64,000 bases of DNA from Glycine soja (GCF_004193775.1 NC_041003.1:39127611-39191610), one strand, 5' to 3'. Shown: positions 35,694 to 47,333, numbered from the stretch's first letter. The notes: generated from the sequence alone by a model not told the origin. Program-made: numbers and translations.

Positions 35694-36020
35694 GACAGGA
35701 TAAAATTAGAAATGAAGCTATTAGAGAGAGGGTTGGAGTAGCGCCTATTGTAGAGAAGATGGTGGAAAATAGACTTAGGTGATTTGGGCATGTAGAGAGA
35801 AGACCGGTAGACTCTGTAGTGAGGAGAGTAGACCAGATGGAGAGAAGACAAACAATTCGAGGCAGAGGAAGACCCAAAAAGACTATAAGAGAGGTTATCA
35901 AAAAGGATCTCGAAATTAATGGTTTGGATAGAAGTATGGTACTTGATAGAACATTATGGCGGAACTTGATCCATGTAGCCGACCCCACCTAGTGGGATAA
36001 GGCGTTGTTGTTGTTGTTGT
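35694..36020 (+). pseudogene. Older RTE-type LINE, 3' end after the interruption
   Basis: Continues the 31343 copy from GACAGGATAAAATTAG through ENRLR, a TGA in place of Trp, FGHVERRPVDSVVRRVDQME and RGRGRPKKTIREVIKK. The element ends ADPT followed by GTGGGATAAGGCGTTGTTG. The (TTG)n tail (36004-36020) is the usual 3' terminus of plant RTE LINEs. Target duplications of this outer copy were not identified. Confidence 0.9.
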
Positions 36021-36645
36021 AGTACTCCTTCTCTAGTAATAATGTTAATTTCGTTTACTCAAAATAGTCACATGATCATTTAAGAGAATTTTTATGACAA
36101 AAATACTCCTGTCCTCTCCCGACCAACCATTTAAGTCATACATATTAGGAGTTCTTCATGTCTTCATTGGTTTTTGTTTGATTTCTATTGGTCACATCAA
36201 TTTTTTTATACCCTTGCTCGATTTCTTCATGCCTTTGAGTTATTGATCGTGGGTTTCATTTACATTTGTACTAAAGGTTTCAAAGGTTGATGCAAATTAA
36301 AGTTTGTCTCACAGTTAAGTGCATTTTTTTCCTTTCTATATCTATTTGGTGCATTTTCTGGGTTAAAGGTTTTCATTGGGGATTGTTGGGTGTTGTTCTC
36401 TAATGTTGGGAGTTATTCATTGTTTCCCAAATTCAGAATGATATATCATTGTGTTTTTTTAAGGTTTTTATTTGTTGCTTGTAGGTGTTCGACAAAATTT
36501 ATCATTTAAGGGTTACATCTTCTAATAGTGTTAGTGGGGGTACGGTATTTGTGAAAGGTAATTTTGATCTTTCACAAACACATTAACAACGTTAATTAAC
36601 GGATTCAGTCAGAAAATACAAAATAAATATATTTTAAGAGAGAAA

Positions 36646-36712
36646 ATACACATGTAATATGTCTAAACTCAAGGAAGTATTTATATAACTTAATCTTAAA
36701 TTATAATAAAAC
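36646..36712. repeat. Right arm of the inverted repeat flanking the LINE nest
   Basis: Partner of 31235-31295 in inverted orientation. The 36021-36645 part between the LINE end and this arm would be the remaining interior of the older element. Confidence 0.6.
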
Positions 36713-37642
36713 TTTTAGGATGTTTAACATTCTCATAAGTCGTAATTCACCACGCATTTCAAAGTAGTTCCTTTAAACCACGTATTCATCCCACCGATTC
36801 TTCTTGTTGTTTTAAATTGACTCCTCCCAATTTAGACTACTTCCCAATTTTGTTTTATAAATAGATTGAATGAATTGCATTAGCTAGAAATTAAGAAGTA
36901 TCCTCCAATTTACTTGAAGTTTTTTTAAAAGCCTCACCTACTTTTGAAGTGTATATAAATCATGGACTACTTGGTTATCAACGAACGTGGTTTTATTTGA
37001 AAATACTCGGGCTTTAAATAATTTTTCATTGAATTGAATAACCAGAAGTTTTTGACAAGTATAAAGGTCAGCACGGGTATTAATTAATGCAGTTTACTAC
37101 TATTAATTATCCGGTGACTCTCATTTTCCCTCTGAATTCCAAATCAACTTTATGAAATAACTGATTACCAAGTTGATATGGGTCACTCTTTCTCCTTAAT
37201 TCGCTCATTAAATGACATCCATATACTGTATACATTTTCTTTAATGCTCGTGTATGTGTATTTAATTTGACTTTCCACATCAAATGAACATAAATAGCCA
37301 AATTGGACATATTTTTGTGGTGATATAACATACATGGCGAAATTCATGAACCACACACTTAATTTGTAGCGGTTGGCCCTCACAGCAACCACTATTTTTT
37401 TGTCTTTTATTTTTGTGAGGGAAGAAATAGTCAAAATTTGAATATTTTGACGGGCTGAAATTACAACTTGAAAATCGAGCATCACCGACCTCAAACTTGT
37501 GCAACACATGATCCCAGAAAAGCCCGTGATCCAAGAATGTGGCCCCCACCTCGAAATTCGTATGGATGAAAGAATAGATGAAAATAATGTAAATTACACC
37601 TGTTCAAAGATCGAATAATAATTTTATTCACATTTAATTTTG

Positions 37643-37646
<4 letters not shown>
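36713..37646. other. Intergenic, no gene seen
   Basis: No recognisable domain. A GATCC(C/G)AGAAAAGCCCGTGATCC segment (37509-37532) resembles one at about 21940-21965 (GATCCGAGAAGCCCATGATCC), hinting at a dispersed repeat. Confidence 0.4.

Positions 37647-37694
<48 letters not shown>
37647..37694. repeat. (AT)n microsatellite
   Basis: Uninterrupted AT dinucleotides, about 24 units. Confidence 0.95.
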
Positions 37695-37696
<2 letters not shown>

Positions 37697-37924
37697 TATA
37701 AAGTAATAACAAATTTTAGATTATTTATTAAATTATTTATAGCTTGAATTTAACTTATAATAATTTATAATTAATTACTTTATCATATCAATAGTCTTAC
37801 ATGTCTCCACAAGATGGTGATAGCGAAGATAACATTAATTTTATAATTATTCGTTAGAAATTTGTGGTGTAAAAATATAAGATCTTTGGTGAGAAGGTCC
37901 ACATGTGGATCAAAGCCAACAGAC

Positions 37925-38226
37925 ACAAAATTAATCATTAAGTAAAAGCAAATACACTTAACCACCATAAGATAGAAGCAAACACATTTAATCACCATAA
38001 GACAGAAATAAACATGCTTAAGCACCATAAGGCATAAACAAAAAAACTTGACCACCTAAAAAGACAGAATCAAGAAAATGACTTAACCACCTATAAGACA
38101 TAAGCAAAAAGGCTTAACCACCTAAAAAGGAAGAAGCAAAAAAAAAAAAAAGAGACTTAACCACCTAAAAGGCAAAAGCAAAATGACTTAACTACCTAAA
38201 AATGATAGAAGCAAGAGGACTTAACC
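37925..38226. repeat. Minisatellite of about 33-36 bp units
   Basis: About nine imperfect units share CTTAACCACC(A/T)-TAAGA(C/T)A(T/G)AAGCAAA. The array ends about 95 bp before the left terminus of CACTA-3. Units vary in the A-rich part while CTTAACCACC is best kept. Confidence 0.8.
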
Positions 38227-38320
38227 ATCCGAATTGATTTTGAATGGACGACATGATGATCCTCGTTACATAGCCAAGAAGTTTAGCTTCAAGGAGATGA
38301 GTCATTTGGTAATTAGCAGA

Positions 38321-38650
38321 CACAACTACACATAATGGCTTTAACATCGCTAACGTTAACATCGATTTTACGTAAAATCAATGTTAACAAAAACGCGGTG
38401 ACAATCTCGTAAATAATGCGAGTTTGTTAAAATTGGTTTTACGTAAAATCGATGTTAACACGAGTTTGTTAACATCAGTTTTTTTAAAAATTGATGTTAA
38501 CCAACTTTGATAACATCGGTTTTGGGTAAAACCGATGTTAATGAAATTGATTTTACCAAAAACCGATATTACTAAAAAAACATAGAGAAAACTCAACATC
38601 AGTTTGAGTTACTTTGTTAACATTAATTTTTTTTAAAAAAAATCGATGTT
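38321..38650. mobile_element. Left terminus of CACTA-3 with subterminal hairpin array
   Basis: CACAACTACACATAATGGC at 38321 resembles the CACTACTACAAAA terminus. It is followed by repeated palindromes of (G)TTAACATCGATTTT / AAAATCGATGTTAAC, including a good pair at 38438-38459 and another around 38507-38540 (AACATCGGTTTT / AAAACCGATGTT). The array then gives way to non-repetitive sequence. The matching right terminus was not found in the window. Confidence 0.7.
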
Positions 38651-39073
38651 GTGGGATCTTTTAATCATTGTCTGGCGTCGAAAACCCTGAAGCTTAGTAA
38701 CTTTGAAACCTCTCACTCTCATCATTCTCACTCAAACGCTTTCGCACTCTTATTTGCAACCTCTCACGGCACTCTAACTCCGTCACCGTCAACATTGCAA
38801 CCTCTCGTGGCACTGCAACATCACTGTCGTTGTCACTCTTGGTGCGCTGCAACCTTATTGTTACTCTCGCAGTTCTGAAACTGTCGGTCAGGAAAGGTTA
38901 TGTTTCTTCTCCTTTCTTCGTGTTTCTCTACTTTGTTCTCCTTCTCGCACTGTCATTTGAAGTCCTTCTTCCTTTCTCAGTCTCATAGGACCTGAATCGT
39001 TTCCTTTCTCCTTATCCTTCGTGTTAGTCTCACAGGACGCAATATAAAAGAAGTGAAGCCTGGTAATTCTTTC

Positions 39074-39113
<40 letters not shown>

Positions 39114-40470
39114 TGTTTACAACATATTTGACGAAATATGCATGTGTATGGGTGGATGACAGTCTATATGTGTAATTGGTTTATGAAGCAACTGATTTTG
39201 TATATTAATTCTTGGACCACAAACTAGTTAATGGTTAGGATTGGATGTTGTTGGATTATGAAGCCTGGTAACATTTATTTGCGTATTTGTGTGTATGTCT
39301 CTATCTATAATATATGTTCCATTTATGTATGCTTTCTATCTTGAGTGAGCTCTTACTTTGTAATGCGAAAACTGTCCTTAACTTCTCTTGTATCTGAGAT
39401 GACAAACTACAATGAAGTAGATGATAGTCAATATAATTTGTATATATGTATATGGTTGTTCCAAATGTTGAGAATAAAATATCTTGGTATGAAGTGATTC
39501 TAAAGGAACCAAATCAGAATTGAAAATAAGATGAAAAATTATGAAACAATGAATGATAATTTTATGTCATTGGCAACTTTAATACCAAGGTGCTTTGTTG
39601 TTGACTTGGAAATTTTGGAAGATGACAAATGGAGGAAATATAATGAGGGCTGCATTAATTTTTGTTCTATTATTTGCTACCTTCAAATTTCCACCCATGT
39701 CTTTCCAATTATTCATCTATTTTTCTCTATGTTTTATTATGTTTTGGAAGAGTTTGGTGGCTCAAAAGTAGTCAACTTGATGCATCATTGTGATTGATGC
39801 TATCCCTTAATCATTTCATTTGTATATACTAAAAAAATGGATGGGATTATTTGAAACTGGATGCATTTTCAAGTTATGGTGTATCTATATGTATATATGT
39901 TTTAGGGAATGATGATTGATGCAGGTGGTGATTGAGCTATTTCTTGGATTGCTGCTTTGTGTTTTGGACTATGCTGACTGCGTCGGGGAAGTTTCTATCC
40001 ATACACCCTCACTCTGAGGAGAATAGGTAACTAACTTAACGCTAGGACGTTGTAACTTATAATTGTAATGAGATGAATATGAACCGAGGAAAAACTGTCT
40101 GTGAATTAGCTGGTTAGTGGTCATGAAGTTGTTGCTTAAGAGTTGTTAGTTAAAGATGTGTAATCTTGAATGTTCAATGTAATTTGTAGGCACTTTTTGT
40201 TTTCTTGTTTGCATCGTGATCACGATATTTGTTGTTGGACATTATAGTGATCATCATTACATGTACAAATGTTTTTCATAAAGTTTTGATGGCCTTGTTT
40301 GTTACCAATGCTTTTATTACTTGTTGAATGTGATTAATGAGTATTGATTTATATACAAGTTATGTTCATGATAAGTGAACCTTAAATTCCTGTTTGAAAT
40401 TGAATACAATGAATGTTAAGGACAATTTGCATTAATCATTGTATTGAATCTTAAATTATCCGTTTGGACA
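38651..40470. other. Interior of CACTA-3 before the transposase start
   Basis: 38690-38880 is a CT/AC-rich leader-like stretch; a (TG)n run lies at about 39083-39112. No domain was recognised in the short frames, including one at 39531-39797. It may be the 5' untranslated region and introns of the transposase gene. Confidence 0.4.
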
Positions 40471-40473
40471 TTA

Positions 40474-40722
40474 TGGGAAGAAATATATTTTTATAGTACA
40501 TTTATACGTAGAGGTTAACTTTATTTTCTTAAATTTGATAAAATTTCGGTTAGTGCATTTTGCTTTGTTCTCCGGGTGCGTACTTGATTTTGGTGGAATT
40601 CTTTTCACCGCTTTCATGTGATGTACTTGGAGATTAATGTGAAATGCTGCCGAAATTTTATCAAATCTAAGAAAAGAAAGTTAACCTTTATGTATGAATG
40701 TACTATAAAAATATGCCTTCCT
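40474..40722. repeat. Long foldback (about 70-bp stem) upstream of the transposase start
   Basis: The left arm at about 40474-40549 and the right arm at about 40650-40722 are inverted copies with close to 88 percent match by eye, covering TTTTTATAGTACATT, GGTTAACTTT and TTTGATAAAATTTCGG. A loop of about 100 nt separates them. It could be a small foldback transposon or a source of hairpin RNA. It ends about 90 bp before the CACTA transposase ATG. Confidence 0.8.
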
Positions 40723-41486
40723 GAATGAGATAAAGTCACACCTTTAATGAAAAAAGTGAGGTTTTCATGCATAGAATAACTTTGTGACTATCACAGAGCT
40801 ATTAATTACATGGATCGAAGTTGGATGAATGCAAGTCGTATGAGTCCCGTGTGACACCCTTTATCTATTCAATTAAGGCAAAACACCATATTGCAAGCAT
40901 ACATAGAATTATAAGGTTCCTATAACAAGTACATAACATACATATAAGAATAAAGAATTAAACAGTCACTAAGGATGTATTAAGGAATTATAAACTTCAA
41001 TAACTACATTCACGACTACACACAAAATAAAGGGAGTTAAGTAGTCATGTGTTTACACATCAAGAAAGACACACTCATCCAAGTCATATATATACGGTTC
41101 AAAAGGTTTTCACAACACTAATCCACACATCAAGAGAGAATTAAGCTTATTAACAACATACACGCAAGAAGATAAGGGCTCCTTAAGACATTATCCATCA
41201 ATATCAAGACTACCTACATCACCTAACGGCTTGCCATAATGTCCAACCACACTTCATAAATTATAGAGATGGCCAGTCTCATAACTCATGACTCAACAAT
41301 GGATTTATGGTATAACAAACATTAAGGATGCAACACACATCACAATCATCATTCAATCTCATTTAATCTTGCAAAGGAAAATACAATCAATAATTTAAGC
41401 ATTCTCAACAAAAGTACTCATAAGTAACCATAAAGAGTGCACACCAGAATATGGTAAGCACATAACACACTGGCCGAAAGGTTCGA

Positions 41487-41500
41487 CCTGCTCTGATACA
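41487..41500 (-). other. Putative tRNA-iMet primer-binding site
   Basis: The minus strand reads TGTATCAGAGCAGG, one base short of the common plant PBS TGGTATCAGAGC. It lies 5 bp inside the LTR-like end at 41506. Confidence 0.7.
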
Positions 41501-42479
41501 CTAAATGTGACACCCTCTATCCCATACATATATGTACTAATAATAAAATGAATAATAAATTATAATTAATTAAAAGTTCTTAAAACACGTTTAAATAAAA
41601 GTCTTTCAAAAGGGTAAAAGACTCACATTCACTTTCTTTGCATCTTAGTAAACTTGTTCGAATAAATAATAAAATCAATTCGGCTCAAACAAGGTCATTC
41701 ATGACTTCATACAATTAATATAGAAACCTATACCCCAATGTCACATCCTATCAGAGCATTGTGTCTCGACGTCCTTCAACACCTTAAAGCAACTCACCTA
41801 GTCATCTGCTCCCCTGAACACAAAGTTCAAGATCATCACATGATCCAAACACAAACAACACACAGGGAGTGAGTTATCACATTCCTAACTAATAAAGAAA
41901 CAAGACAAGTAGATATACATATCATATAAATGAGGTACAACTTACTTCAACATAACTCACGTAATTCCACCACTTTGTCATTTAAAGTTCACTTTTCAAT
42001 CATCAATCACATTACACATGAATCACACACCCCGATCAAGACATAATAACACATCGATTTCATAATAAACAATTAGCAAGCGTTATGCAACAGTTATGCT
42101 AAGACTCAAGCCTATATGTAATGTGGTACCATGTTAGTGATAAATCACCCTGGGACGCTTAGGAGTACATAACAAGACACACCACAAAATAGGTATGTCA
42201 GGTCACTTTCACTAAGTAAAATCATAGGGAGACTAGTCAGGGTCATGTTGTTTTGTAAGAATGCTCCAACCATGTGGGATCGACACAAGCTTAAAGGACC
42301 ACTCAAATCGGATGTATTTACCCCCAAGGCCTACACTCCAAAGAATCCGTCAGGGCCTTTTCCTCCTAATTCAGTTCCAACCCCTAAAACAATTTTTGCA
42401 TGCAGATACTGCTAATGAATTATACAATACCCATGACCTTACACTCGTGTTTTAAACACGTTCAACACATTACGTTATA

Positions 42480-43145
42480 ATTTAACACTGGTTCCTAAAT
42501 AGGAAACCTACACTTTCCCTTTAACACTGCGCATCAACACTTTTCTCAAGATAAACACTGGTCGGGTTATTGTATAATTCATAGCTCACAATACAAGTAA
42601 TGTCACATCAAGTGTTAACCACACACTTATCACAACTAAAACTCATGGTCATAATTTCACATCTTATAATGTCACAATCCACCATCACATGTTTACAGGT
42701 ATCTCACAAATTAACACATGTTCAACTTTGCACTTATACTCAATCTCAATAACAATATTATAATCTCAAAGCAACATGTTATTCCATAATTCATCACATA
42801 CTCTATTTATAGACACTACTCATGAAGTATACAATACACACGACCTCACACTCATGTTTCAAACATGTTTAACACATTGCGCTACAATTTAACACTGGTT
42901 CCTAAATAGGAAACCTACACTTTCCCTTTAACATTGTGCATCGACACTTTTCTCAAGATAAACACTGGTCGGATTATTGTATAATTCACAGCTCATAATA
43001 CAAGTAATGTCACATCAAGTGTTAACCACACACTTACTCACAACTAAAAATCATGTTCACAATTTCACATCTCATTATGTCACAATCAATCATCTCATGT
43101 TTACATGTATCTCGCAAATTGACACATTCCACTTTGCACTACTCA
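42480..43145. repeat. Tandem duplication of about 415 bp within the LTR-like unit
   Basis: The block with TTAACACTGGTTCCTAAATA and AAACACTGGTCGG at about 42480-42735 recurs at 42892-43145 with few changes. A smaller tandem copy (TGTTGATCATCATCATGGGA) is at 43214 and 43283. A third degenerate repetition (CCAACGG...TTTCACGAT) lies at 43760-44030. Confidence 0.85.
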
Positions 43146-44155
43146 ATCTCCATAACAATATTATAATCTCATTATAATAATTTATCACGCCTCATAACTC
43201 ATATACACATAACATGTTGATCATCATCATGGGAAAATTAGAACAAAATAATAATTTGTATAAAATAAGTCATTTAGAGTATAATGTTGATCATCATCAT
43301 GGGAAAATTAGAGTAAAATAATTATTTAGAGTATAATTCACGTGAATAAAAAAATTCAATTTTTTAAGGGTTCACACTCAACACAAGAACACATCAATTT
43401 CACAGTAGTTTCTCATTGGGACATCAATTGATTCGTCAAACACATATAATTCACAGTTATAATTGTAAGGATAAAATCAAAATTTGCGAAAACACCCCAA
43501 AACCCATTCTAGTTGATATTCTAAGGATCCTTACACATGTTCTCACTACTCCCCAATTGTAAATAACTCATCCCTTACCTCTAAGCGAACTCACGTGTGT
43601 ATTGTGACAGCAATAGCGGCATCTCTAGCGGTTTCCTGAGATTCCTCAAGTTTTTCCTCTGACTACTCTGATAGGGTTCCCAAACGTTAGAAAGGATGAG
43701 AAGGGATTGAAGCCTTCATTCTACTGTCTACGTGCGATGCATATTTCTCCCTCAACAGGAATTGTTTTGCAAATCCCAACGGAAATGAATCACGAACCAC
43801 ATATCAAAATTTCACGATAATCCAACGGTTAATAAGTTCGGGATCGTAGTTTTATTGAGACAATTTTGGGTTTCTGCGGGAAAGGAAAAAGTTACGATGC
43901 AAAGAATATTTCTCCCAGCTCAGACATCTTTTCGTAATTCCCAACGGTGAAAATGTTCGAAAATGAGTTCCAAACCTGGTGCTCAAATTTCACGATGATT
44001 CAATGGTGAATGAGTCCAAGATTGTTGTTTTTCTGAGATAGGTTTAGTAGTATGCGGGAAAAAGAGAAGGTTTTGGGAGGAGGAGAGGGAAAAACGAAAT
44101 TGACAGAAAGAGGAGGCGTAGAGAGTATCGTCAGTCTGAAAACTGACCTAAGATA

Positions 44156-44168
44156 CCTCTATTTATAG
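44156..44168 (-). promoter_or_regulatory. TATA box of the LTR-like unit
   Basis: CTATAAATAGAGG on the minus strand, about 240 bp after the LTR start at 44410. It supports minus-strand orientation. Confidence 0.6.
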
Positions 44169-44597
44169 TTAGGGATACTCAAAGTCTATTATTTACTCTA
44201 TTTATTTATTTTTATTATTTTATAAAAAGAAACTCTATTTTCTTTCCTATCAAAAGAATAAATAAAATACCCTTTTTATTTTCTCTCTTACTATCATTTT
44301 AATACATTTATTTTTCCTTATTTAATTAATTATAAAAACCTTTCTAAAACTCTATTTATTTACAAATAACAGTTCTTTTTAAATTAGTTTACGAAAAATG
44401 GGATGTTACATCCCGCATATGAGGAAGGCGTTGAACAATTTTTGGAATTCACCTCTAAAAGAAGTCGATCGGATGAGGATGAAAAATATTTTTATCTTTA
44501 TATAAACTGTTTGAACGGGAGACGACAAGTACTCAACGATATATGGGAACATCTACTATGTCATGGGATTAAGAAAAATTATAAGACATGAATGTGA

Positions 44598-44762
44598 CAT
44601 GGTAATACTTAATTACACAATATTTACATAATAATTAAGATAATCATTTAATTATACTATACTAATTACACAATAAAGGAAATTATGATTGTATAAATTT
44701 TAAATAGGAAGTTTCAAATTATTAATGCATTCATATTTAATTGATACTACTAATTAATATAT

Positions 44763-44814
<52 letters not shown>

Positions 44815-45946
44815 TTCATATTAAAGAAAACTATTATCAATGATATTTATGATTTAAATATTTATATTAATAATACAGTAGATTCTGATTCAAAATAAAC
44901 GATAGTGTGAATTAATATGTATTCTAATTATATTTTATATCATATTCAAAATTAAGAAATCTTATAAGATTTGATAACATAAATACATAATTGATAACTT
45001 AAAAAATTCAAACAATATATATAGGAGTAACTCTTGGTATTTTTTGCTGCAAGACTGTCTTAGTTTATTGATTGCAAAAGTCTCCCTTTCTTCTTGCTAC
45101 CATAGAAATGACATGTGTTGTTTAAATCTTTTCAGGAATGGTGAAGTAGATAAAACTTTTGAAGAAAAATTGGCAAGCTTGCTTAGTAGATGTTTATCGG
45201 CAAGGAAAATATTCACTTTATTTAGGAAGTTGTACAAATTCATAATATTTAATTTATTGTATTATGTAACACTGTATATTATTTCATGATTGTACATTTT
45301 TAGCTGTGGAATTTTTGTTTTTGTGTCAAGTTTTAGATTTTTCATTCTTTTGTTACGTGTTGTGAATGGAATGCATTTAAAGTATTCTCTTTTATTTGGT
45401 AAAATCTCTCAAAAGACTATAAAAATTGGTCATAACTAAAAGAGTTTTTGTGCTATTACAAGATTCAAGAAGGGAAAAAAATTATTTTAAATTTCAAGGT
45501 GGCAATGTAATAATTTATTATATCTCTTTGTTTAAGAATCTTATTCGTGATGTAGAACTTCAAACCCTCAAACAAAGTGATTTTTAGCTTGTATTCCAAC
45601 ATTGTCTTGCTAATTAAAAGCATCACATATATTATTCGCTTTAAGTCACATTGACATTTGGTACTATATACAAACCTAATTCACATTCAAGGTTGAATGT
45701 TGTCATATCATTCAATGCATTTTGATTTACTTGCTTCAACTTTTCCATTAATTTCTACCACTCATAATTAATAATTCCTTTGCTACCATCCAGAACAATT
45801 CCTTCATATGAACTCCTCGATACCTTTTTTTCCAATTGCCATACAAATGTATTACTCATTGTCTATGTTCAATATGTTCGCCAAGTTCTTTAATTGCAGG
45901 AACTAGCTCTTATACCCAAAACGATATCAGAAAAGCATAAATGAGT
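44598..45946. other. AT-rich DNA after the CACTA transposase exon
   Basis: Contains an (AT)n run at 44765-44810. An exon-like piece with an acceptor (TTTTCAG|GAATGGTGAAG, about 45136) reads NGEVDKTFEEKLASLLSR but was not identified. The catalytic half of the transposase is not visible here. Confidence 0.35.
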
Positions 45947-46244
45947 GGCTTAAATACTTCTTTACCTCTGTAATTTAGTATTTTTTTTTTTAATTTTTGT
46001 ACTTGCAAATTTTATTTCATTTTAGTCCTTACAAAATATATTTGTTTTATTTTTAATTCTTAACACACTTTAAATAACACTTTAAATAATAAACAAAATA
46101 TTTTGAACAGTAAAAAAATGTTGTATAAAGTACTTTAATGACAAAAAATAAAACATACACATTTTACAAGGACTAAAACAAGAAAAAAAATTAAAAGGAA
46201 AAAAATGAAAAATACCAAATTCAAGGGAAAAAAATATTTAAACC
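45947..46244. mobile_element. MITE with GGTTTAAATA-type termini
   Basis: The left end GGCTTAAATACTTCTTTACC and the right end, reverse-complemented, GGTTTAAATATTTTTTTCCC, bound a foldback of about 298 bp. The interior is T-rich, then A-rich (TTAGTCCTTACAAAAT / ATTTTACAAGGACTAA), consistent with a foldback MITE. No clear target duplication. Confidence 0.75.
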
Positions 46245-47053
46245 TAATTTAGTATACAAAATTCAAGGGCTTAATAATCTCAAATGAAACATTCATTGTA
46301 ACTAAATAATATATACCTTTGTTGATCAGATATAAAAGCCCAATGACTTATCTTGTATACTTTGTACGTCTGCAATCAATAAGTCTAGAAACCATGCCCA
46401 TGAATCCTTACTGTTTTCTTTAACCATTGCATATGTAATTGGAAGCATTTGGTTGTTACCATGATTTCCATAAAAAATTACAGCAAACAACTGTCCCCCA
46501 AAATCCCTTTTTGGAAAACACCCATCTAGACCAATTAAAGGTATACAAATGGTGACAAAGGAAGCCTTGTTGCATGCCTCAATGCAAGCATAAATTTTCA
46601 AAGTGTTGTTAGGATTACTCCTCATTAACTCCTTACACATAACTTCTCAAGTGCTTTAATTGGTCACTTTCGGCTCCTTGGATCATTTCAAGTGTTTTGG
46701 TCTTAGTCCCATATGCTTGATCCGTTGACCCCATTTGTCCATTGTAACTACAACAAACCTTCTGGTTTTCATTGACGGAGTATGTATCAACAAAGAGATA
46801 ATTTTTTGGCAAGCCACATTGGCTTAGGTCTTCTATTTCTAGCAATCCTATGACATGAATGTTCATTAATGCAAATAACAATTTGCCAATATCAACTTTA
46901 TTTTGACTTGCAAACCCTCACATATAAAGGGCACCCCTTAGAACACTTCATCACCTTTCTACTCTCGTCATTTTTTTTCTCTCACGAACACATATTTTTA
47001 TTTACCATAACATAAGCTTTTAGAGCCTCTTTTACTTTTTCTTTATTATTGAA

Positions 47054-47333
47054 TGGATCAACTAAGTTTTTAGTTCTTAATTTTTTTCGAAATTTGATTT
47101 TTAGCCCCCTAAACTTTTGTATGACTGGTTAATGTCCCTTAAACTTTTTTTCATTAAGGTTTTAAGTCCTTGAAATTACATTAAATAAATAAAAATAATG
47201 AGTTCAAACTTTTGTTTAGTGACTAAAAATTGGAATTTCTAAAAGTATAGGGACCTTGATTAGTCAAACAAAAGATTAGAGACTAAAAAATGAATTTTAA
47301 AAAGAAATTAAAGACTCTAAACTTAGTTAACCT
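47054..47333. mobile_element. MITE inserted in the second MULE, TSD TTATTGAA
   Basis: Termini TGGATCAACTAAGTTTTTAG and, from the right, AGGTTAACTAAGTTTAGAG. The 8-bp flanks TTATTGAA at 47046-47053 and 47334-47341 are identical. Removing the element and one flank brings MULE blocks SSIK and KVKEALKAYVMV together, though a small shift remains. Duplication length suggests the hAT superfamily. A related copy lies at about 52455-52710. Confidence 0.82.

Larger units (their letters stand above)
40850..44410 (-). mobile_element. LTR-type retroelement insertion, atypical structure, TSD TCCCG
   Basis: 3,561 bp between two perfect TCCCG copies (40845-40849 and 44411-44415). On the minus strand it starts TGTAACATCCC (44410) and ends GGGTGTCACA (40850). 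A 2.9-kb LTR-like unit (44410-41506) ends with the same GGGTGTCACA and is followed 5 bp later by a tRNA-iMet-like primer-binding site. A second complete LTR is not present; only the final part of the terminus recurs at 40850. No protein-coding region is seen. It is probably a non-autonomous or rearranged LTR element with most of its second LTR deleted or replaced. Confidence 0.78.
40810..44597 (+). pseudogene. CACTA (En/Spm-type) transposase first exon, split by an LTR-type insertion
   Basis: 40810-40849 reads MDRSWMNASRMSP and 44412-44597 continues AYEEGVEQFLEFTSKRS, NCLNGRRQVLNDIWEHLL and CHGIKKNYKT. Joined across the insertion with one TCCCG copy removed, S-P-A-Y-E-E is in frame. This is the plant transposase-associated domain at the N-terminus of En/Spm-type transposases (M-D-R-x-W-M ... 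Y..GV..F ... C.N ... HL...G....Y..W). The cysteine pair before NCLNG is partly lost. Two consecutive Trp positions of the expected W-x-W-H-G have become TGA (44589-44591 and 44595-44597). The catalytic part of the transposase was not found downstream. Confidence 0.87.

Noticed and set aside
37925..38226. Regularly spaced repeats considered as a CRISPR array
   Set aside because: Plant nuclear context, units are degenerate and contiguous rather than identical repeats with unique spacers.
39531..39797. 88-codon frame within CACTA-3
   Set aside because: No domain recognised, low-complexity C-terminus; not supported as a gene.
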